Shown here in pieces: positions 45,746-54,394 of a DNA stretch of 64,000 nucleotides (the first letter of the stretch is position 1; the number at the start of each line of letters is the position of its first letter). The notes beneath the pieces are model-generated. The model had not been told where the DNA came from. It saw only the letters and a program-made list of their open reading frames with translations, and ran no database searches. Source of the DNA: Curvibacter soli. Lineage in GTDB: Bacteria > Pseudomonadota > Gammaproteobacteria > Burkholderiales > Burkholderiaceae_C. Position numbers and translations under genes: made by a program. Location of the stretch: assembly GCF_029211125.1 (NCBI RefSeq), contig NZ_JARGEN010000051.1:1-64000 (forward strand), given 5' to 3'.

Positions 45746-47829
45746 AAACGCCGCTGAAATCGGCCCAGGAATGGCTGGGCGCCAACTCGGGCGCGGTGCA
45801 GGGCATCGCCGCGCCGCTGCTGGTGGTGCTCATCCTCGCCCTCATGGTCCTGCCCATGCCGGCGTGGCTGCTGGACACCTTCTTCACCCTCAACATCGCC
45901 GTGGCGCTGATCGTGATGATGGTGTCGGCCTACATGATCAAGCCGCTGGACTTCGCGGCCTTCCCCTCCGTGCTGCTGCTGACCACGTTGATGCGCCTGT
46001 CGCTCAACGTCGCCTCCACCCGCGTGGTGCTGCTGGAAGGCCACACCGGCCCGGGCGCCGCCGGCGCGGTGATCGAGGCCTTCGGCCACTTCCTGATCGG
46101 CGGCAACTTCGCAGTCGGGCTGATCGTCTTTGCCATCCTGGTGGTCATCAACTTCGTCGTCGTCACCAAGGGCGCCGAGCGCATCGCCGAGGTGTCGGCC
46201 CGCTTCACCCTCGACGCCATGCCCGGCAAGCAGATGGCGGTGGACGCCGACCTGAACGCCGGCCTGATCGACGAGAAGGAAGCCAAGCGCCGCCGCGCCG
46301 AGGTGGCCGAGGAAGCCAACTTCTTCGGCTCCATGGACGGCGCATCGAAGTTCGTGCGCGGCGACGCCATCGCCGGCATCCTGATCCTGCTCATCAACAT
46401 CGTGGGCGGCTTCACCGTGGGCGTGCTCCAGCACGACCTGTCGGCCGCGCAGGCGGCCGACAGCTACATCCTGCTGGCCATCGGCGACGCGCTGGTGGCG
46501 CAGATCCCCGGACTGCTGATCTCGGTGGCGGCGGCCATGGTGATCTCCCGCGTGGGCAAGGATACTGACACCGGCCACCAGATCATCGACCAGCTCTTCA
46601 TGTCGCCGCGCGTGCTCGGCGTCACGGCGGGCGTGCTGGGGCTGCTGGGGCTGATTCCGGGCATGCCGCACGTGGTGTTCCTCGCCATGGCGGCCGTCCT
46701 GGGCTACGGCGCCTGGGTGCTGGCCCAGCGCCAGGCCCGCCAGAAGGAGGTGGTCGCGCCGCCCCCCGCGCCCGCGGGCGACGGCGAGGCTACCTGGGAC
46801 GACCTGCAACCCGTAGACCTGCTGGGCCTGGAGCTGGGCTACCGCCTGATCGCGCTGGTGGACAAGAACCGCAAGGGCGACCTGCTCACGCGCATCAAGG
46901 GCGTGCGGCGCAAGTTCGCGCAGGAGGTCGGCTTCCTGCCGCCCGCGGTGCACGTGCGCGACAACCTGGAGCTCAAGCCCAGCGGCTACCGCATCACCCT
47001 GCGCGGCGTGGTCATGGGCGAGGGCGAGGCCTTCCCCGGCATGTTCATGGCCATCAACCCCGGCGGCATCACCGCGCCGCTGATCGGCACCGCCACCACC
47101 GACCCGGCCTTCGGCCTGCCCGCGCACTGGATCGACGCGCGCCAGAAGGAAGCGGCGCAAATGGCGGGCTTTACCGTGGTTGATTCGGAAACCGTGCTGG
47201 CGACCCACTTGTCACACTTGATGCAAGTGCAGGCCGCCAGGCTGCTGAGCCGCACCGAGACCCAGCAACTGGTGGAACACGTCGCCAAGCTGGCCCCCAG
47301 GCTGATCGAGGAAGTGGTGCCGAAAATGGTCTCCATCGCGACCTTCCAGAAAGTCCTGCAACTGCTGCTGGAGGAATCGGTGCACATCCGCGACATCCGC
47401 ACCATCGTCGAGGCGCTGGCCGAATTCGCGCCCACCATCACCGACCCGGTGGAGCTGGCGCGCCGCGTGCGCATCGCGCTGGCGCCGGCCATCGTGCAGC
47501 AGATCTATGGGCCGGCCCGCGAGCTGAACGTCATCGCCATCGAGCCCGGCCTGGAGCGGATGCTGGTGCAGGCGCTGGGCAACACCGCCGCCGGCCCCGC
47601 GCTCGACCCGGGCGTGGCCGACATGCTCACGCGCAGCGCCGCCGAAGTGGCCAACAAGCAGGAGGAAATGGGCCTGCCGGCCTGCCTGCTGGTGCCCGAC
47701 GCCATCCGCAACGCCATCGCGCGCCTGGTGCGCCGCGTGGCGCCGCGCCTGCAGGTGCTGGCGCACAGCGAAATCCCCGAAACCCACACGATCCGCATCG
47801 GCCCCATCCTTAGAGGTGCAGCATCATGA
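45742..47829 (+). CDS. flhA: flagellar export protein FlhA
   Basis: FlhA forms the nonameric export ring and docks chaperone-subunit complexes such as FliS-FliC. The 695-residue protein has eight predicted membrane helices in the first half, the conserved loop VSARFTLDAMPGKQMAVDAD, and a large cytoplasmic domain (about residues 340-695). The ATG at 45742 overlaps flhB; the frame extends much further upstream only as an artefact. It overlaps flhF by four bases. Confidence 0.97.
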   Translation: MKTPLKSAQEWLGANSGAVQGIAAPLLVVLILALMVLPMPAWLLDTFFTLNIAVALIVMMVSAYMIKPLDFAAFPSVLLLTTLMRLSLNVASTRVVLLEGHTGPGAAGAVIEAFGHFLIGGNFAVGLIVFAILVVINFVVVTKGAERIAEVSARFTLDAMPGKQMAVDADLNAGLIDEKEAKRRRAEVAEEANFFGSMDGASKFVRGDAIAGILILLINIVGGFTVGVLQHDLSAAQAADSYILLAIGDALVAQIPGLLISVAAAMVISRVGKDTDTGHQIIDQLFMSPRVLGVTAGVLGLLGLIPGMPHVVFLAMAAVLGYGAWVLAQRQARQKEVVAPPPAPAGDGEATWDDLQPVDLLGLELGYRLIALVDKNRKGDLLTRIKGVRRKFAQEVGFLPPAVHVRDNLELKPSGYRITLRGVVMGEGEAFPGMFMAINPGGITAPLIGTATTDPAFGLPAHWIDARQKEAAQMAGFTVVDSETVLATHLSHLMQVQAARLLSRTETQQLVEHVAKLAPRLIEEVVPKMVSIATFQKVLQLLLEESVHIRDIRTIVEALAEFAPTITDPVELARRVRIALAPAIVQQIYGPARELNVIAIEPGLERMLVQALGNTAAGPALDPGVADMLTRSAAEVANKQEEMGLPACLLVPDAIRNAIARLVRRVAPRLQVLAHSEIPETHTIRIGPILRGAAS

Positions 47830-49352
47830 ACATCAAGCGCTTTCATGCCCCCACGTCCCGCGAGGCACTGGCCAAGGCCCGCATGGCTTTCGGCGAGGGA
47901 ACCCTGATCCTCTCCAACCGCCCTACCGCCACGGGCGTCGAGGTGGTGGCCACCGCGGAAGACGCGCTGTCGTCGCTCGAACAGCAGGCGCCCGCCGAAC
48001 AGGCCGCCGCCCAGCCCGCGCCCCGCAAGCCCGCGCTGGCCGCGCCCGGCACGGCCAGCGCGCGCAGCGCCGTGGCCGAAGACGCCGAGCAGCTCGCCAT
48101 GAGCACGCTGTCGTTCCAGGACTACGTGCGCGAGCGCATGCTGCGCCGCCGCGCCGAGGCGCTGCAGGCGCCCGCCGCCGACCTGTCCGCGGCAGCGACC
48201 CCCGCCGCGCCCGCGCCGGCCGAACGCCCGCGCGAGCAGCACGCCGCGCCGGCCGTGTCCCTGGCGCCCTCCATGCCCGCCGCGCCCGCGCGCCACAACC
48301 CGCTCAGGAGCATCCCGATGGACCTGCCCGATCCCCCCGCGCGCAAGCGCGTCGGCGCCACGGCGCCGGCCCTGGCCGCGGCAGAGGCCGCATCGCTCAT
48401 GGGCACGCAGAACCTGATGCATGAACTCCATGCGATGAAGGACCTGATCGAGGAGCGCTTCAGCACCCTGTCGTGGCTGGGCCAGGCGCGGCAGGACCCG
48501 ATCCAGTCCAACCTCATGCTCAAGCTGCTGCGCGCGGGCTACTCGCCCTCGCTGGCGCGCGCCATCCTCGAACGCATCCCGGAGGACATCGATGCCGCCG
48601 GCGCCGTGCGCTGGCTCATGGACGTGCTGGCCCGCAACGTACACACCGACGCCGAGTCGCGCCCCATCTTCGAGACCGGCGGCATCTACGCCCTGGTCGG
48701 CGCCACCGGCGTGGGCAAGACCACCACCACCGCCAAGCTCGCCGCGCTGTGCGCCCGCGTGCATGGCCCCGCCAGCGTCGGGCTGATCACGCTGGACACC
48801 TACCGCGTGGCCGCCCACGAGCAACTGCGCACCTATGGCCGCATGCTCGGCGTGGTGGCCCACCTGGCGCACGACCGCGCGGCGCTGCAGGACCTGCTGG
48901 GCCTGCTGGCGGGCAAGAAGATGGTGCTCATCGACACCACCGGCATCGCCCCGCGCGACCCGCGCAAGCGCGACATGCTCGACGTGCTGGACCTGCCCAA
49001 TGTCAAGCGGCTGCTGGTGCTCAATGCCGGCAGCCACGGCGACACCATCGACGACATGGTGGGCGCGTTCAAGAGCACCGGCGCGCAGCAGACCATCCTG
49101 TCGAAGATCGACGAGGCCGTGAAGCTCGGCCCCGCGCTGGACGCGGTGATACGCCACCAGCTGCTGCTGCGCGGCGTCACCAACGGCCAGCGCGTGCCCG
49201 AGGACTGGGACGTGGCCGACGCGCAGGAGCTGGTGCGCATGTCGATGCGCTCGCCCGCCAAGTCGGCCTTCGACCCGAAGGCATCCGACCTGAATTTCAT
49301 CTTCTCGCAGACGCCCGACGCCGCGCGGGACCGGGGACTGGTGGATGCTTGA
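47826..49352 (+). CDS. flhF: SRP-type GTPase FlhF
   Basis: FlhF sets the position and number of flagella, usually at a pole. The 508-residue protein has an N-terminal basic part (MNIKRFHAPTSREALAKARM), an Ala/Pro-rich middle (about residues 60-190) and an SRP-like NG domain: P-loop VGATGVGKTTTTAKLA from about residue 291, LITLDTYRVAAHEQLRTYG and LIDTTGIAPRD. Its usual partner FlhG stimulates the GTPase; the next gene has lost the FlhG ATP site. It overlaps that gene by eight bases. Confidence 0.95.
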   Translation: MNIKRFHAPTSREALAKARMAFGEGTLILSNRPTATGVEVVATAEDALSSLEQQAPAEQAAAQPAPRKPALAAPGTASARSAVAEDAEQLAMSTLSFQDYVRERMLRRRAEALQAPAADLSAAATPAAPAPAERPREQHAAPAVSLAPSMPAAPARHNPLRSIPMDLPDPPARKRVGATAPALAAAEAASLMGTQNLMHELHAMKDLIEERFSTLSWLGQARQDPIQSNLMLKLLRAGYSPSLARAILERIPEDIDAAGAVRWLMDVLARNVHTDAESRPIFETGGIYALVGATGVGKTTTTAKLAALCARVHGPASVGLITLDTYRVAAHEQLRTYGRMLGVVAHLAHDRAALQDLLGLLAGKKMVLIDTTGIAPRDPRKRDMLDVLDLPNVKRLLVLNAGSHGDTIDDMVGAFKSTGAQQTILSKIDEAVKLGPALDAVIRHQLLLRGVTNGQRVPEDWDVADAQELVRMSMRSPAKSAFDPKASDLNFIFSQTPDAARDRGLVDA

Positions 49353-50133
49353 AGCCTGCGTGCACCAGGGCGCGGGGCTGCGGCAGGCCGCGCACCCGCA
49401 TGGCCTGCGCATCGTCGCCATGTGCACCAGCCCCGGCGGCTGCGCGCAGGGGCTGGAGCTGCTGTGGCAGGTCTGCACCGCCCTGCGGCAGCAGGGACTG
49501 CCGGTGGCCGTGCTCGACGGCACCGCGCCCGAGACCGGGGACGCGCCGGGCCTCCATGAACTGCTGGCGCACACGCGCTGGTGCGCCGACATCGCGGCCG
49601 ACGCCGCGTCGCTGGCGGTGTTTCCCGCCATGCACGGCCTGGCCTGGCTGCGCCGGCACGCGGGCGAGGCCCCCGCGCGGCAATGGCTGCAGCCCGTGCT
49701 GCACGCCTATGCCGTGGCGGTGGTCTACGCCCCCGCGTTCGTCATCGCGGACGTGCTGCAGGACACCGCCACCACGCCCCTGGTGTGGATGCCGGCATCG
49801 CGGCAGGGCGTGCTGGACGCCTATGGCGCATGCAAGCAGCTCGCGCGCACCGGCCTGGGCGCCACGGTGGTAACGGTGGGCGACGGGCGCGGCCCGCGCG
49901 AGGACGCGCTGATCGCCGGCATGCAGCACGCCCTGCGGCAGTGCGCGCGCGAACACCTGGGCTACGCGCCCGCCACCGTCACCGCGCGGCCCGATGCACC
50001 GCACGACATGACACGGCTGGCCACCGTGGCCCTGGAGCATGCCGCCGCGCTGCCGGACGGCGGCATGCCTGGAGTAGGATGTGACGCGGCAGCCGGCGCT
50101 TGGGGCACCGTCCGCCGGGAGTCATGGATGTGA
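49345..50133 (+). CDS. FlhG/MinD-like protein with degenerate P-loop
   Basis: A 262-residue protein in the place normally taken by flhG, between flhF and fliA. The start of the fold is recognisable (GLRIVAMCTSPGGCAQGLEL, then LPVAVLDG), but the MinD-type P-loop, normally SxKGGVGKT, is SPGGCAQG here at residues 29-36, with both lysines and the Thr/Ser lost. ATP binding is therefore unlikely. No membrane-targeting helix is present at the C-terminus. FlhG limits flagellar number by acting on FlhF; this version might still bind FlhF without ATP control. The stop overlaps fliA by one base. The assignment rests on position and on weak fold similarity. Confidence 0.6.
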   Translation: MLEACVHQGAGLRQAAHPHGLRIVAMCTSPGGCAQGLELLWQVCTALRQQGLPVAVLDGTAPETGDAPGLHELLAHTRWCADIAADAASLAVFPAMHGLAWLRRHAGEAPARQWLQPVLHAYAVAVVYAPAFVIADVLQDTATTPLVWMPASRQGVLDAYGACKQLARTGLGATVVTVGDGRGPREDALIAGMQHALRQCAREHLGYAPATVTARPDAPHDMTRLATVALEHAAALPDGGMPGVGCDAAAGAWGTVRRESWM

Positions 50134-50849
50134 TGTACACCGCCAAAGGCCAGCTTGATCGAGACGCGATGCTTCGCCAGTACGTGCCGCTGGTACGCCG
50201 GCTGGCGCACCACATGATCGCCAAGCTGCCCCCCAACGTGGAGATCGACGACCTGATCCAGGTCGGCATGATCGGCCTGTCGGAGGCGCTGTCGCGCTAC
50301 GAGAGCAGCCAGGGCGTGCAGTTCGAGACCTTCGCCACCCAGCGCATCCGCGGCGCCATGATCGACGAGCTGCGCGAGGGCGACTGGATGAGCCGCGGCT
50401 CGCGCAAGAGCCAAAAGGAGATCGAGCACGCCGTCCACCGGCTGGAGCAGCGGCTGGGCCGCAGCCCGCTGGAGTCCGAGATCGCGGGCGAGCTGGGCCT
50501 GAGCCTGTCCGAATACCAGAGCCTGCTGGGCAAGGTGCGCGGCACCCAACTGGTGTACCTGGAGGACATGGTCCACCACAACGACGATGACGAGGGCTTC
50601 CTCGACCGCCACATGGGAGCCGGCCACGCCGACCCGATGGAGATGCTGCGCGACCAGCGGCTGCGCCAGGCGTTGGTCAACGCCATCAAGGGGCTGCCGG
50701 AGCGCGAGCAGTACATCATGGGCATGTACTACGAGCACGACATGAACCTCAAGGAGATCGCGGCGGTGCTCGGCGTGACCGAATCGCGCGTCTGCCAGCT
50801 CCACAGCCAGTCGATCGCGCGGCTGCGCGCCAAGATGCGGTCGCACTGA
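50133..50849 (+). CDS. fliA: flagellar sigma factor FliA (sigma-28)
   Basis: FliA directs RNA polymerase to late flagellar promoters. The 238-residue protein has region 2 (YVPLVRRLAHHMIAKLPPNV, IDDLIQVGMIGLSEAL, QFETFATQRIRGAMIDELRE), region 3 and region 4 (LKEIAAVLGVTESRVCQLHS). ATG 50133 overlaps the preceding stop (TGATG); ATG 50124 three codons earlier sits too close to the GGGAG site. It is held inactive by FlgM (51436-51759) until the hook is complete. Confidence 0.97.
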   Translation: MYTAKGQLDRDAMLRQYVPLVRRLAHHMIAKLPPNVEIDDLIQVGMIGLSEALSRYESSQGVQFETFATQRIRGAMIDELREGDWMSRGSRKSQKEIEHAVHRLEQRLGRSPLESEIAGELGLSLSEYQSLLGKVRGTQLVYLEDMVHHNDDDEGFLDRHMGAGHADPMEMLRDQRLRQALVNAIKGLPEREQYIMGMYYEHDMNLKEIAAVLGVTESRVCQLHSQSIARLRAKMRSH

Positions 50850-50884
50850 GCGCGGCCCAACCGCGCTGGCGCGGCAATCCACCG

Positions 50885-50979
50885 ATACTCCCAGGGAGTA
50901 TGACTTTGAACCTGGCTTTTTTCCTGCGGTAGCGAGGAGCAGGTGGGGGGAGTATACCTTCGCCCCAGCCTTTTTCTGC
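50885..50979. repeat. palindrome and tandem imperfect repeat after fliA
   Basis: A perfect dyad ATACTCCC-A-GGGAGTAT (50885-50901) begins the region. Two imperfect direct copies of about 33 bp follow, each of the form GGGAGTAT..CTT..CC.GCCTTTTT.CTGC (50894-50927 and 50948-50979). The first copy contains TTTCCTGCGGTAGC, akin to TTTCCTGCGGAAGC at 44428-44441. It lies between convergent fliA and flgN and may stop transcription from both sides. Confidence 0.5.
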
Positions 50980-51006
50980 CTTGGCGCGATGGCGCGCCGC
51001 CCCTCG

Positions 51007-51357
51007 CTATTTGCCGACGGCGCGCCCGTAGGTGGAAACCTGCGCCTGCGCCACCGCGGGCAGCAGGCAGGCGGCCTGGCGCTGGGCGAAGGCGGCGATG
51101 CGCATGGCGCCCTCGCGCTGCTGGGCCAGTTGCGCCGCCATCTGCTGCAGGCGCGCCCGCAGCGCGGGGCGGGAGAAATCGTCGCTGGAGAGGCTGCCCA
51201 GCACCTGCGCCAGCTCGGCGGAGGCCTGGCGCAACTGCACGCTTTGCGATTCCACGCGCTCGGGTTCGGCGGCTATCAGCGCCGCCGACAGGTCGGTGAT
51301 CTGCCGGTCGACCGCCGCCAGAGCGTGGTCGAGCAGTTGGCTAGAAGTGGATGGCAT
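51007..51357 (-). CDS. flgN: flagellar export chaperone FlgN
   Basis: A helical 116-residue protein (LLDHALAAVDRQITDLSAAL, QLRQASAELAQVLGSLSSDD). FlgN escorts the hook-filament junction proteins FlgK and FlgL, both encoded in this window. Conservation is low, and the call relies on length, helicity and position after flgM. Start ATG 51357; a longer frame reaches 51408 but adds a Pro/Ser-rich stretch. Confidence 0.78.
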   Translation of the reverse strand: MPSTSSQLLDHALAAVDRQITDLSAALIAAEPERVESQSVQLRQASAELAQVLGSLSSDDFSRPALRARLQQMAAQLAQQREGAMRIAAFAQRQAACLLPAVAQAQVSTYGRAVGK

Positions 51358-51435
51358 GGCGTGAGGGCTGGTGGGTACGCTGGGCGGGTGCCGGGAGAGG
51401 GGCGGCACCCGCGCAAGACACGGCCCGGGCGAACG

Positions 51436-51759
51436 TCAGTGGCCGGGCGGGCGGCTCAGCAGTTCCTGGGCGTTGGAGAGCAGTTTGCCGGCGATGGCTT
51501 CGGCATCCACGGTGAAGGTGCCGTCGCTGATGGCCGTGCGCACGGAATCGACCTTGGCAGAGTCGATGTCGTCGAGCGGCGAGGCGTTCTTGTCGAGCGC
51601 GCGCGCCAGCACCGACACGGTCACGGGAAGGCCTGCGGCGGCCGAGGACGCATCCTTCACGGGTGCGGCGGGTGCCGCCGTGCTTGCCTGCTTCGTCTGT
51701 TTGGCGGTGCCCGCCTGCGTCAACGACGCCGCGGGATCCGGGGTTGGACCAATCTTCAT
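51436..51759 (-). CDS. flgM: anti-sigma-28 factor FlgM
   Basis: FlgM binds FliA and is exported through the finished hook, which releases sigma-28. The 107-residue protein begins MKIGPTPDPAASLTQ. It has a disordered Ala/Thr/Lys-rich N-terminal half and the binding helices DDIDSAKVDSVRTAISDGTF and DAEAIAGKLLSNAQELLS. A ribosome site GGAGAG precedes the ATG, and a near-consensus sigma-28 promoter lies upstream (51802-51828), giving the usual feedback loop. Confidence 0.94.
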   Translation of the reverse strand: MKIGPTPDPAASLTQAGTAKQTKQASTAAPAAPVKDASSAAAGLPVTVSVLARALDKNASPLDDIDSAKVDSVRTAISDGTFTVDAEAIAGKLLSNAQELLSRPPGH

Positions 51760-51801
51760 CGCTCTCTCCTGAACCCCCAGCCGAGGGGTGTGGTAGCAAT
51801 G

Positions 51802-51828
51802 TCATCGACCGTTTTTCCGCCAACTTTA
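51802..51828 (-). promoter_or_regulatory. sigma-28 (FliA) promoter of flgM
   Basis: Minus strand: TAAAGTTG, 11 bases, GTCGATGA. Seven of eight positions match the -35 consensus TAAAGTTT and six of eight the -10 consensus GCCGATAA. It lies in the flgA-flgM gap and would drive flgM-flgN. Confidence 0.78.
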
Positions 51829-51858
51829 GCTGAATTTGCATTTTTGCCCTTCAGCGCT

Positions 51859-52596
51859 TCAGAGCACGATCAGCACCGACCGGTCTTCCAGCACCGTGCC
51901 CGAGACGATGCGGCCGTTGTCCATGCGGATGCGCACCGGCTGGCCCAGCAGTCCGGCGCCCAGCGCCTGGCCTTCGGACGCCACCGAGAAGCCCGAACCG
52001 CTGGCCACGACCCGCACCTGGGCGCCCGCCGCGAACAACTGCGGCGGCTTGAGCATGGTCTGCCGCAGCGCCTGGCCCGCTGCGAGGGGCTTGGCCGCCA
52101 CCTTCCCCACCCACTGGGCCGGACTGGCGGCGATGGGGGCGGTTTGCGCCGCCCAGTCCACCTCGGTCTCGCTCGCGTCCGCCGCTTGCAGGACCGTGCC
52201 GGCGGCGACGTTCGCGTTCAGCACCCAGGCGGGACCGAAGGCCTTGACCGTGACCGGCAGAAAGACGTTCCAGCGCGTCGGGCCGTCCACGCAGCGCAGG
52301 CCGATGCGCGCACGGCCCCACAGGCGCACGCCGGCGGGGACATAGGGCTCGACCTTGGCGCAGGGCGCCAGTTGCAGCCGCTCGTCGAGCGCGCCCACGC
52401 TCACCTCCATGCGCAGCGGCATGGGCGACGCGGCCTCGGCCTGCGCGATGGCGCCATCGAGCCAGCTCTGGCTTTGCTGCAGGTATGCGGCGCGGGCGTC
52501 CACGCCCTGGGCCGCCGCCGGCAGGGCCATGGCGGCCAGCAGGCCGGCTGCCGCGGCACCGCGGCGCAGGACGGGGAAAAGCGCTGTCTCGACCAT
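51859..52596 (-). CDS. flgA: flagellar P-ring chaperone FlgA
   Basis: FlgA helps FlgI assemble the P-ring in the periplasm. The 245-residue protein has a signal peptide (AAAAGLLAAMALPAAAQG) and the SAF-like C-terminal domain (VGKVAAKPLAAGQALRQTML, AQVRVVASGSGFSVASEGQA). ATG 52596 has GGAGG six bases upstream; the longer frame to 52668 is rejected. It diverges from flgB across a 220-bp gap with no other gene. Confidence 0.93.
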   Translation of the reverse strand: MVETALFPVLRRGAAAAGLLAAMALPAAAQGVDARAAYLQQSQSWLDGAIAQAEAASPMPLRMEVSVGALDERLQLAPCAKVEPYVPAGVRLWGRARIGLRCVDGPTRWNVFLPVTVKAFGPAWVLNANVAAGTVLQAADASETEVDWAAQTAPIAASPAQWVGKVAAKPLAAGQALRQTMLKPPQLFAAGAQVRVVASGSGFSVASEGQALGAGLLGQPVRIRMDNGRIVSGTVLEDRSVLIVL

Positions 52597-52816
52597 GGCG
52601 AGCCTCCATGCATGGGCCGGGCGATACCCGGCGATTGCAGCGACTATAGGTAAACGGCGCCGCGGCAAAGCGGCGAACTGCCCGCGTTAAGGCCGCTTCT
52701 TCGCCGCTTTGGACACGGGGCGCGTTTCCATAATCGACGCACGACGGCAGAGGCCCCCTTGCACACCCTTGCACGGGCCGCCTGCCCCACCCACCGCGAC
52801 GAAGGGCGAGGTTTCC

Positions 52817-53224
52817 ATGATCGACAAGTTCACGGCCCAGATCGATTTCCAAGGCAAGGCGCTGCAGATGCGCTCGGACCGCCAGCGCCTGATCGCCAGC
52901 AACATCGCCAACGCCGATACGCCGGGCTACGTGGCGCGCGACTTCGACTTCCCCAGCGCCATGCAGCAGGCGCTGGAGCCGCAGAACAGGCTGGGCACCA
53001 ACGGCGCCACCGACCCGCGCCACATCCCGCTGCCCGCGCGCATGGACGGCGACGGCGGCACGCTGGGCTACACGCTGCAGACCCAGCCCAGTCTGGACAA
53101 CAACACCGTCGACCTGGACCGCGAGCGCGCCAACTTCGTCGACAACTCGGTGCGCTACGAGGCCGCGCTGCGCTTCATCAACGGCCAGGCCAAGCTCATG
53201 TTGAGCGCCATCCAGGGCCAGTAA
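52817..53224 (+). CDS. flgB: flagellar rod protein FlgB
   Basis: Proximal rod subunit of 135 residues: MIDKFTAQIDFQGKALQMRS, then the rod motif RLIASNIANADTPGYVARDF and C-terminal RYEAALRFINGQAKLMLSAI. First gene of the flgBCDEFGHIJKL operon. The GAGG site five bases before ATG 52817 fixes the start; an in-frame extension upstream is in the promoter region. Confidence 0.96.
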   Translation: MIDKFTAQIDFQGKALQMRSDRQRLIASNIANADTPGYVARDFDFPSAMQQALEPQNRLGTNGATDPRHIPLPARMDGDGGTLGYTLQTQPSLDNNTVDLDRERANFVDNSVRYEAALRFINGQAKLMLSAIQGQ

Positions 53225-53251
53225 CCCGGCCGCCAGTACCAGGACCCCATC

Positions 53252-53659
53252 ATGTCGATGTTCTCCATCTTCAACGTCTCGGGCAGCGCCATCAGCGCGC
53301 AGTCCCAGCGACTGAACATCGTGGCCAGCAACCTGGCCAATGTGGATGCCGTCGCCGGCCCCGACGGGCAGGCCTACAAGGCGCGCCAGGTGGTTTTCCA
53401 GACCGCGCCGACAGGCCAGGCCGAAGGCACGGCGGGCGTGCGCGTGAGCGCCATCACCGAGAGCAGCACCCCCGGCCGGCGCGTACACGACCCCGGCAAC
53501 CCGAACGCCAACGCCGAGGGCTATGTGACGCATTCCAACGTCAACGCGGTGGAGGAGATGGTCAACATGATCTCGGCCTCGCGCTCCTACCAGAACAACG
53601 TCGAAGTCATGAACACCGCCAAGACGCTGCTGCTCAAGACGCTGCAGATGGGCCAGTAA
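53252..53659 (+). CDS. flgC: flagellar rod protein FlgC
   Basis: Proximal rod subunit of 135 residues. The N-terminal motif [20 protein letters not shown] and the C-terminal [20 protein letters not shown] and [17 protein letters not shown] are conserved. It follows flgB by 27 bp. Confidence 0.96.
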   Translation: MSMFSIFNVSGSAISAQSQRLNIVASNLANVDAVAGPDGQAYKARQVVFQTAPTGQAEGTAGVRVSAITESSTPGRRVHDPGNPNANAEGYVTHSNVNAVEEMVNMISASRSYQNNVEVMNTAKTLLLKTLQMGQ

Positions 53660-53685
53660 CCGACACACACCGCGGAGCCTTTGCC

Positions 53686-54354
53686 ATGGTCAGCACCACA
53701 TCCTCCTACAACATCACGTCGAGCATCGACAACCCGAGCGCCACGTCCGCAGCCACCACCTCGACCACGACCGCCGAGCAGGACCGGTTCCTGACGCTGC
53801 TGGTCGCGCAGCTCAACAACCAGGACCCGCTCAACCCGATGGACAACGCCGAGATGACGACGCAGATCGCCCAGATCAACACCGTCACCGGCATCCAGAA
53901 GCTCAACGACACCGTGAGCTCCATCACCTCGCAGTTCAGCGCCATGCAGATGATGCAGGGTGGCTCGATGATCGGCCACGAGGTGCTGGCGGCGGGCAGC
54001 GCACTCACCGTGGACGCCGACACCCACACGGGCTCGGGCGCGTTCGACCTGGCGGGCGACGCGGCCAGCGTCTCGGTGCAGGTCGTGAATGCCAGCGGGC
54101 AGGTGATCGGCACCGAGCAGCTCGGCTCGCTCGGCGCGGGCCGCCACGAATTCACCTGGGACACCTCGGCCTACACGGGCCCCGGCGGCAGCCTGAGCTT
54201 CAAGGTGGTGGCCGCCAACGGCACCACCAGCGTGGACGCCACCACGCTCATGCGCGACAAGGTCGTCTCCGTCGGAGCGCAGAACGGCACCGTGCAGCTC
54301 CAACTGGAAAAGAGTGGCTATGTCGACTACACCGCCCTGAAGGCAGTCCTCTGA
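53686..54354 (+). CDS. flgD: hook cap protein FlgD
   Basis: Scaffold at the tip of the growing hook, 222 residues. Conserved N-terminal part QDRFLTLLVAQLNNQDPLNP and MDNAEMTTQIAQINTVTGIQ, then a FlgD Ig-like domain (TEQLGSLGAGRHEFTWDTSA). The start is ATG 53686; the longer open frame upstream runs through flgB and flgC and is an artefact. Confidence 0.95.
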   Translation: MVSTTSSYNITSSIDNPSATSAATTSTTTAEQDRFLTLLVAQLNNQDPLNPMDNAEMTTQIAQINTVTGIQKLNDTVSSITSQFSAMQMMQGGSMIGHEVLAAGSALTVDADTHTGSGAFDLAGDAASVSVQVVNASGQVIGTEQLGSLGAGRHEFTWDTSAYTGPGGSLSFKVVAANGTTSVDATTLMRDKVVSVGAQNGTVQLQLEKSGYVDYTALKAVL

Positions 54355-54394
54355 ACACCATCCCCAACCCCAACGCATCCAACAGGAGTTCATC

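Noticed and set aside
47505-49631. Minus-strand frame of 708 codons opposite flhA and flhF
   Set aside because: Same cause: it mirrors the third-position GC bias of flhF and flhA and has no recognisable motif.
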